From: AP-15 sp963775875
GTDB taxonomy: Bacteria; Pseudomonadota; Alphaproteobacteria; ATCC43930; CGMCC-115725
Length of the DNA stretch: 64,000 bases
Reading direction: 5' to 3'
Assembly (NCBI GenBank): GCA_963775875.1
Contig: CAVZKP010000041.1
Coordinates: 1-64,000 of the forward strand
Both the position numbers and the translations under genes were made by a program. Each line of letters starts with the position of its first letter. The stretch's first letter is position 1. Shown piece after piece: positions 59,473-64,000 of this stretch. The notes below the pieces were generated by a model. That model saw nothing but the letters and a program-made list of their open reading frames with translations. It did not search any database and was not told the origin of the DNA.

Positions 59473-60480
59473 ATGCTCGAATTGTACTCTTATGTCTGGC
59501 GGTCATCGGCGTCACGACAGATTGTGCTGATCATCTTGGCGATCGCTGCCGCTCTGCTGGCGATGGCACCGCTCGAACTGCAACGCCACATTGTAAATAC
59601 CCTCGCCGGGCATGAGAGAGCTGACAGACTACTTTGGCTTTGCGGGGGCTATCTGATTGCGGCACTCAGCATCAGTGGCCTGAAATATATTTTAAATATC
59701 AAAAGCTCACGCATTGGGGAGTCGATGATTCTTTCCCTGCGCCGAGACATCTACAGAGGCAGTACGCCTTACGGGTCCGACGGAACACTCGACGAAACAA
59801 TAAAAGACAAGGCGGGGACGTTCGTTGCGATGATCGCCTCCGAGGCGGAGGCGGTCGGAAAATTTGTCGGAGATTGCATTTCAACTCCGATTGTTCAGGC
59901 AGGGACGCTGCTCAGTGTGTTAGGTTACATGCTGTATATCGAGCCTCGTCTCGGGCTGGTCGTTCTACTCATCGCCGGTCCACAAATCATTATCGTTCCA
60001 ATAGTCCAGAGTAGAATAAACAAATTGGTTAAAGAGCGCGCCCGTACAGTACGTCGAGCCGGCGATTTGATCGTCGAAAACATGCAAGGTGGTGGTGTAT
60101 CATCCGCCAATACTCTTGGAAGCAAGATCGGCGAAGCATTCGAAACGATTTTCGGGGTGCGTCTGCGCGTGTTCAAGCTCAAGTTCGGGCTGAAGGGCCT
60201 CGTCAGCGGACTGCAATCGGTCGGTGTCTTCGCTCTGCTGTTTTTCGGCGGGATCATGGTTCTCCAGGGGAAAACCGAAATCGGCATCGTGGTGGCCTTC
60301 ATCAGCGGGCTTGATCGAGTCCTCGATCCGTGGCGCGAACTGATTGCATTCGTGCGATCAACCTCCGCCGCGAAGGTGCAATTCGGCCTGCTCAAGGATA
60401 CCTTGGGTGGAAAATTGGGACAGGCACCGCAAGAGGCGGGGCCGACCATCCTACCGCTCCCGGTTCGCGTCAGAGCGTAG
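59473..60480 (+). CDS. ABC exporter-type transmembrane domain without ATPase domain
   Basis: 335 residues from ATG 59473 (GGAGAG upstream; a TTG at 59467 is also possible). Six transmembrane helices are visible (IVLIILAIAAALLAMAP, GGYLIAALSISGLKYIL, GTLLSVLGYMLYI, LGLVVLLIAGPQIIIVP, GVFALLFFGGIMVL, GIVVAFISGLDRVLDP), the ABC_membrane layout. The nucleotide-binding domain that normally follows in the same chain is absent, and the gene ends a few bases before an IlvD/Edd fragment. It may be cut off by recombination or work with a separate ATPase. Confidence 0.75.
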   Translation: MLELYSYVWRSSASRQIVLIILAIAAALLAMAPLELQRHIVNTLAGHERADRLLWLCGGYLIAALSISGLKYILNIKSSRIGESMILSLRRDIYRGSTPYGSDGTLDETIKDKAGTFVAMIASEAEAVGKFVGDCISTPIVQAGTLLSVLGYMLYIEPRLGLVVLLIAGPQIIIVPIVQSRINKLVKERARTVRRAGDLIVENMQGGGVSSANTLGSKIGEAFETIFGVRLRVFKLKFGLKGLVSGLQSVGVFALLFFGGIMVLQGKTEIGIVVAFISGLDRVLDPWRELIAFVRSTSAAKVQFGLLKDTLGGKLGQAPQEAGPTILPLPVRVRA

Positions 60481-60492
60481 GCGCGCTCCCTG

Positions 60493-60650
60493 CTATCGTG
60501 CACCCTGCGCGAGCGGGTGTTGGCGCAGGAAGTTGAAGTCGCAGCCGCGGTCGGCTTGCAGGATCTCGCGGCGGTAGAGATGGGCGTAGCCGCGTTCGGG
60601 GATTGGCGGTAGCGGCGCCGGGCGGCGGGCGAGTTCGTCAGGTGGGCCAT
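60493..60650 (-). pseudogene. IlvD/Edd dehydratase 3'-end remnant
   Basis: The minus strand encodes ELARRPAPLPPIPERGYAHLY, RREILQADRGCDFNFLRQHPL and AQGAR, then a stop, nearly identical to the last 50 residues of the complete gene at 61979-63685 (GCDFNFLRKHPLGDAAR). Nothing of the upstream 500 residues is left. It retains its own stop codon and slightly different ending, so it is a remnant of a second paralogue rather than a copy made recently. Confidence 0.8.
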
Positions 60651-61082
60651 AAGCAAGCGTAGGGAGGATGCAATCCGCCATCTTGGCTGTCACGCGCTCT
60701 GTCTCTGCATGACGGAGGACGGAGCGAAGAAATTTTGACGAAGTTTTGACGAATCTTGGGATGAGCTGGTCGGTCGTTGCGGGAGCAGTTTCGTCATATA
60801 TTATCAATCACTTATGCGATTTGTGGGGCCGTTTTCAGGTTGACGATACGTGTACGCCTGCCGTGATAGAAGGGGTGTTGGGAAAGGGTTGGCGTGACCG
60901 GAGATAGGGCCAATCGGGGGTGCCCGCCCGGCCTGGCGACCGCAAAGCAGCCGCGCAGCGAGTGATGAAATGGGGATTTCGGCCAGCGATCCGGATAGGG
61001 GGTTTCCGGACGCAGCGAGACCATCGACTTCTGATCGGCGTTCTGGGATGAATCAGAGCATTCCGACGACGCCCGGTGTGAG
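60651..61082. other. intergenic region with repeat half, no supported gene
   Basis: About 430 bases. A half copy of the AGCGTAGGG repeat lies near 60657-60680. An open minus-strand frame (60812-61192) is Ser/Pro/Arg-rich and looks like chance coding. No promoter boxes were fixed. Confidence 0.4.
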
Positions 61083-61442
61083 ATGGCTGACGACAACGGA
61101 GAGGAACGCGCGGATCGACCGAAGCGGGTCACCGCGAATCTGGGCGGGAGTATTGAGTGGACATCCGGTGTGAGCGCTGATTCACAGGTCAACGTCGAGT
61201 GGACAACGGTCCTGGGCGCCCTCCCTGACCTTAGCCCTGAAGAGGCGATGGAGTTCTACGCCCGTGTCTCGCAGGCGTTGCCAACGACGCGGGTCCATGG
61301 CTTTTATGGAGCAATGGACGGCAGTGACGAACGCGCGGATGATGTGGTGCTTTTTCTCTATCGTGACGATCCGAAGCGACCGGTCCTTAAGCTCGCAATG
61401 AGTTCGATCGGAAATGGTGCAGTTTGCCGATGCCCTGAGTGA
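61083..61442 (+). CDS. unknown 119-residue protein
   Basis: Begins MADDNGEERADRPKRVTANL. The middle VEWTTVLGALPDLSPEEAMEFYARVSQALPTT is compact and helical, and the end is rich in Asp and Arg (DERADDVVLFLYRDDPKRPVLKL). No family recognised. It is followed after 21 bases by a small membrane protein, so they may form a small operon. Confidence 0.45.
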   Translation: MADDNGEERADRPKRVTANLGGSIEWTSGVSADSQVNVEWTTVLGALPDLSPEEAMEFYARVSQALPTTRVHGFYGAMDGSDERADDVVLFLYRDDPKRPVLKLAMSSIGNGAVCRCPE

Positions 61443-61463
61443 ACTTGTAGAGCGGTTTCGGCC

Positions 61464-61706
61464 ATGAAACGCTATGATCCGGATTGGCCTGCCGACGGGC
61501 GCTTGGATAGACGGAGGTACCCGAGCTACCTGATCGTCTCGTTCTGGGTCTCGATCGTGGCCTGCTTGATTGGCGTTGTCGGGCTTCCCATCAGCTTGCT
61601 AGCGGCAAAGCCGGCATTTACCGTGGCGCTCTTTCTCCTCCTGGCCGCGGGGCTTTGTTCAGTGGGCGTAGTCCGCGAAAAGGTGAAAACCGCTTCTGTC
61701 CGCTGA
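61464..61706 (+). CDS. unknown 80-residue membrane protein
   Basis: A charged N-terminus (MKRYDPDWPADGRLDRRRYP) is followed by two transmembrane helices (LIVSFWVSIVACLIGVVGLPISLL and FTVALFLLLAAGLCSVGVV). Starts 21 bases after the previous gene. Function unknown. Confidence 0.55.
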   Translation: MKRYDPDWPADGRLDRRRYPSYLIVSFWVSIVACLIGVVGLPISLLAAKPAFTVALFLLLAAGLCSVGVVREKVKTASVR

Positions 61707-61709
61707 TAA

Positions 61710-61946
61710 TTGCTCTTAAGACCTTCAAAGGCACTTGATGCCCTTCGTCGGGCTAAACTTTACGGCAGCCTAAGAGACGCAGTTATTTTAGTTATTGGCG
61801 CTTCTCTGGTGATTACGTCTTCAATACTTCCACTTCTGCAAGAGATTATTATCGCCGGAGGCGGTAGCGTCGTGATGGCCACAGGTATTGTCTTCCTCGT
61901 CCTGCGCCAGATCCGAGGCTACCGAACCGGTAGTGAGCGAGCGTAG
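61710..61946 (+). CDS. unknown 78-residue membrane protein
   Basis: Starts at TTG 61710, three bases after the previous stop, without a strong ribosome site. Two hydrophobic segments (AVILVIGASLVITSSILPLL, GSVVMATGIVFLVLRQI) give a hairpin membrane topology like its neighbour. Function unknown; the TTG start makes the exact N-terminus uncertain. Confidence 0.4.
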   Translation: MLLRPSKALDALRRAKLYGSLRDAVILVIGASLVITSSILPLLQEIIIAGGGSVVMATGIVFLVLRQIRGYRTGSERA

Positions 61947-61978
61947 AGCCAATCTTGACGCGCGGAGCAATGGCCCGA

Positions 61979-63685
61979 CTAGCGTGCCGCATCGCCGAGC
62001 GGGTGTTTGCGCAGGAAGTTGAAGTCGCAGCCCTTGTCGGCTTGCAGGATTTCGCGGCGGTAGAGATGGGCGTAGCCGCGCTCGGGGATTGGCGGTAGCG
62101 GCGCCGGGCGGCGGGCGAGTTCGTCGGGGGGGACGAGCAGGTCGATGCGGCGGTCCTTGACCGAAAGGCGGATGCGGTCGCCGTTCCTGACCTTGGCGAG
62201 CGGGCCGCCCGAGGCGGCGTCGGGGGTCACGTGCAGCACGATCGAGCCATAGGCGGTGCCGCTCATCCGCGCGTCGGAAATGCGCACCATGTCCTTGACC
62301 CCGGCGCGGGCGAGCTTTTGCGGGATCGGCAGATAGCCGGCCTCCGGCATGCCCGAGGCGCTGACCGGCCCGGCATTCTGCAATACCAGGAAATCGTCGG
62401 GGGTCACCTCGAGACCGGGATCGTCGATGCGCGCCGAGAGATCCTCGAGCGAGGTGAAGACGACCGCCCTGCCCTCCTTCTCGAACAGTTTGGGGTCGGC
62501 GGCCGAGCGCTTGAAGATGGCCCCCTGCGGCGCCAGCGAACCGAACAAGGCGACGAGCCCGCCCACTCTCTGCAACGGTTCGGCCAGCGGCCGGACGACC
62601 TCGCGATCGACCGGGCCGGCGGGCGCCGCGACGCGCTCGGCCAGAGTCTCGCCCGAAACCGTCAGGCAATCGAGATGCAGTAATGGCTGCAACTCGCGCA
62701 AGACCGCGCCGATGCCGCCGGCGGCGAACAGATCCTCCATGTAATGCGGCCCGGTCGGCTTCAGATCGACCAGCACCGGGGTTTCGTCGCTGATCCGGTT
62801 GAGCCGGTTGAGGTCGATGTCGATCCCGGCGCGGCCGGCGATCGCGGTCAGGTGCAAGACCGCGTTGGTCGAGCCGCCGATCGCCATCAAGACGCGCAGC
62901 GCGTTCTCGACCGCATGCGGGGTGACGATACGGTCCGGGGTCAGGCCGTTGCCGGCGAGCTGCATCGCCGCGCGGCCGGTCGCCTCGGCGGCGCGCAGCC
63001 GATCGGCGTGAACCGCCGGGATCGCCGCGGTGCCGGGCAGGATCATGCCGAGCGCCTCGGCGATCGAGGCCATCGTGCTCGCCGTCCCCATTACCGCGCA
63101 GGTGCCGGCGGTGGTCGCCAGGTTGCCCTCGACCTCGTGGATCTCGTCGGCCGACACCTCGCCGGCGCGGTACTTGGCCCAGAAGCGGCGGCAATCGGTG
63201 CAGGCGCCGAGCCGCTCGCCATGCCAGCGCGAGGTCATCATCGGCCCGGCGACCAGCCCGATCGCCGGCCGGTTGGCCGAGATCGCGCCCATCAGCTGGG
63301 CCGGCACGGTCTTGTCGCAGCCGCCGACCAGCACCACCGCATCCATCGGCTGGGCCCGGATCATCTCCTCGGTGTCGATCGCCATCAGATTGCGGAACAT
63401 CAGGCTGGTCGGGTTCAGGAACACCTCGCCGAGCGAAATCGTCGGAAAGGTCAATGGCAACCCGCCCGCCGCCAGAACGCCGCGCTTGACCGCCGCGATC
63501 AGCTCGGGGAAATGCCGGTGGCAATTGTTGTAGCCGGAATAGGTGTCGGCGATGCCGATCACCGGCCGCGCCAACAGATCGGTCGAATAGCCCATCGAGC
63601 GGGCAAACGAGCGCCGCAGATAGAGCGCGAAATCCGGGTCGCCGTAATTTGTCAGGCCGCGCGACAGGCCGACCGGTTCCGTCAT
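61979..63685 (-). CDS. IlvD/Edd family dehydratase (dihydroxy-acid or sugar-acid dehydratase)
   Basis: 568 residues from ATG 63685. It carries the Fe-S cluster cysteines in NNCHRH, VGGCDKT and GTCAVMGTASTM, plus the usual CTDCRRFWAKYRAGE, and the SGTAYGSIVLHVTPD near the C-terminus. The family dehydrates 2,3-dihydroxy acids (valine/isoleucine synthesis) or aldonic acids such as arabonate. The sequence features and the isolated location favour a sugar-acid dehydratase, though dihydroxy-acid dehydratase cannot be ruled out. Remnants of similar 3' ends lie at 60493 and 59200. Confidence 0.9.
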   Translation of the reverse strand: MTEPVGLSRGLTNYGDPDFALYLRRSFARSMGYSTDLLARPVIGIADTYSGYNNCHRHFPELIAAVKRGVLAAGGLPLTFPTISLGEVFLNPTSLMFRNLMAIDTEEMIRAQPMDAVVLVGGCDKTVPAQLMGAISANRPAIGLVAGPMMTSRWHGERLGACTDCRRFWAKYRAGEVSADEIHEVEGNLATTAGTCAVMGTASTMASIAEALGMILPGTAAIPAVHADRLRAAEATGRAAMQLAGNGLTPDRIVTPHAVENALRVLMAIGGSTNAVLHLTAIAGRAGIDIDLNRLNRISDETPVLVDLKPTGPHYMEDLFAAGGIGAVLRELQPLLHLDCLTVSGETLAERVAAPAGPVDREVVRPLAEPLQRVGGLVALFGSLAPQGAIFKRSAADPKLFEKEGRAVVFTSLEDLSARIDDPGLEVTPDDFLVLQNAGPVSASGMPEAGYLPIPQKLARAGVKDMVRISDARMSGTAYGSIVLHVTPDAASGGPLAKVRNGDRIRLSVKDRRIDLLVPPDELARRPAPLPPIPERGYAHLYRREILQADKGCDFNFLRKHPLGDAAR

Positions 63686-63878
63686 GATTCCCTCTCGACA
63701 GCAGAGACCCGCCAGCTTGCCGCCGTGGCCCCCGCAGAGGCAAGCGCTATAGGGCAGCGGTCCGAGGGTAGCGCCTTTGGTCGGATTTCGGCTGTCGACA
63801 GCGGGCCGGCAGCCTCCGCAGGCCGCCGATAAATGGGTGGGGGCGGCGCGCGGGAGACAGCGATGGGATCACGCGCCT

Positions 63879-64000
63879 TCACTCGAAGGCGGGGGCGCGC
63901 GGCTGTTGGGTGAAGTCGAAGCCGTCGAGAAGATTGTAGGCCTGGGCGTCGCGCTGCTGCATTGGCGGCAGGCCGAACCGGGCCTCGATCAGGGCCAGGA
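63879..64000 (-). CDS. C-terminal end of a phosphoesterase (phospholipase C/AcpA family), partial
   Basis: The last 40 residues before a TGA at 63881-63879 read LALIEARFGLPPMQQRDAQAY and NLLDGFDFTQQPRAPAFE. This tail, with the ARFGLPPL-like helix followed by DxFDFxxPPR, is typical of the PF04185 phosphoesterase family (acid phosphatase AcpA, phospholipase C). The rest lies beyond the window. Confidence 0.7.
   Translation of the reverse strand, partial: LALIEARFGLPPMQQRDAQAYNLLDGFDFTQQPRAPAFE

Noticed and set aside
60812..61192. Minus-strand gene of 126 codons
   Set aside because: Ser/Pro/Arg-rich without pattern, overlaps the better-supported 61083-61442 gene and lacks a ribosome site.

Overview
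The window is a high-GC stretch of a bacterial chromosome that reads as alphaproteobacterial. The evidence is an ArgC, a bL31 and an Hsp20 with a ROSE-type RNA thermometer, together with PRC-barrel, CsbD and DUF883-type stress genes, IlvD/Edd dehydratases and dispersed REP-like repeats. I cannot name a genus. No rRNA, complete tRNA or CRISPR array was seen.

Layout. 0-7 kb: two small membrane paralogues, a frameshifted VOC dioxygenase, a frameshifted NCS1 nucleobase permease, then rutA-rutE and a split amidohydrolase, which look like a partial pyrimidine-ring catabolic locus. 7-15 kb: RlpA, a family 5 ABC substrate-binding protein, ArgC, and a CoA-transferase next to a ThDP enzyme of the oxalyl-CoA decarboxylase/2-hydroxyacyl-CoA lyase type. 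15.3-21.8 kb: a decayed mobile element starting at a tRNA-Met 3' fragment, with tyrosine integrase, antitoxin remnant, VapBC, HTH and MobC-like proteins, a broken coupling protein and a truncated relaxase. 22-30 kb: a frameshifted DUF2971 gene, two tandem alpha/beta hydrolases with a Cys nucleophile elbow, an NHL-repeat protein, a Na+/H+ antiporter with a cyclic-nucleotide-binding domain, and DUF192 and DUF882 proteins. 30.4-32.6 kb: an AT-richer patch with an IS1595-type remnant and two lipoproteins.

31.99-49.74 kb is the centre of interest: a phage-tail-like contractile injection system (eCIS family). It encodes a divergent DUF4157 protein (candidate cargo), a DUF4255 cap protein, two sheaths, two tubes, an assembly protein overlapped by a DUF6760-like reading frame, a Pro-rich protein, a LysM protein, a hub and spike encoded by two separate genes, PAAR, gp25, two baseplate J-like proteins, tail protein I, a fibre and a small coiled-coil protein. 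The genes run in one direction with overlaps or short gaps and form an operon-like block. No AAA+ ATPase and no obvious helical tape-measure protein lie in the block or elsewhere in the window.

50-64 kb: a methyltransferase, an AI-2E-type transporter with an extra C-terminal domain, a stress cluster (DUF883-like, CsbD remnant, 26-residue membrane peptide, PRC-barrel, bL31, thermometer-controlled Hsp20), CorA, a second ABC binding protein, a frameshifted D-aminoacylase, a lone ABC transmembrane domain flanked by remnants of IlvD/Edd 3' ends, three small genes, a full IlvD/Edd dehydratase and the end of a phosphoesterase.

Caution: many genes carry single-base frameshifts, several of them in short homopolymers. 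Some 'pseudogenes' may therefore be sequence errors, and the overlap at 38018 has to be judged with that in mind.
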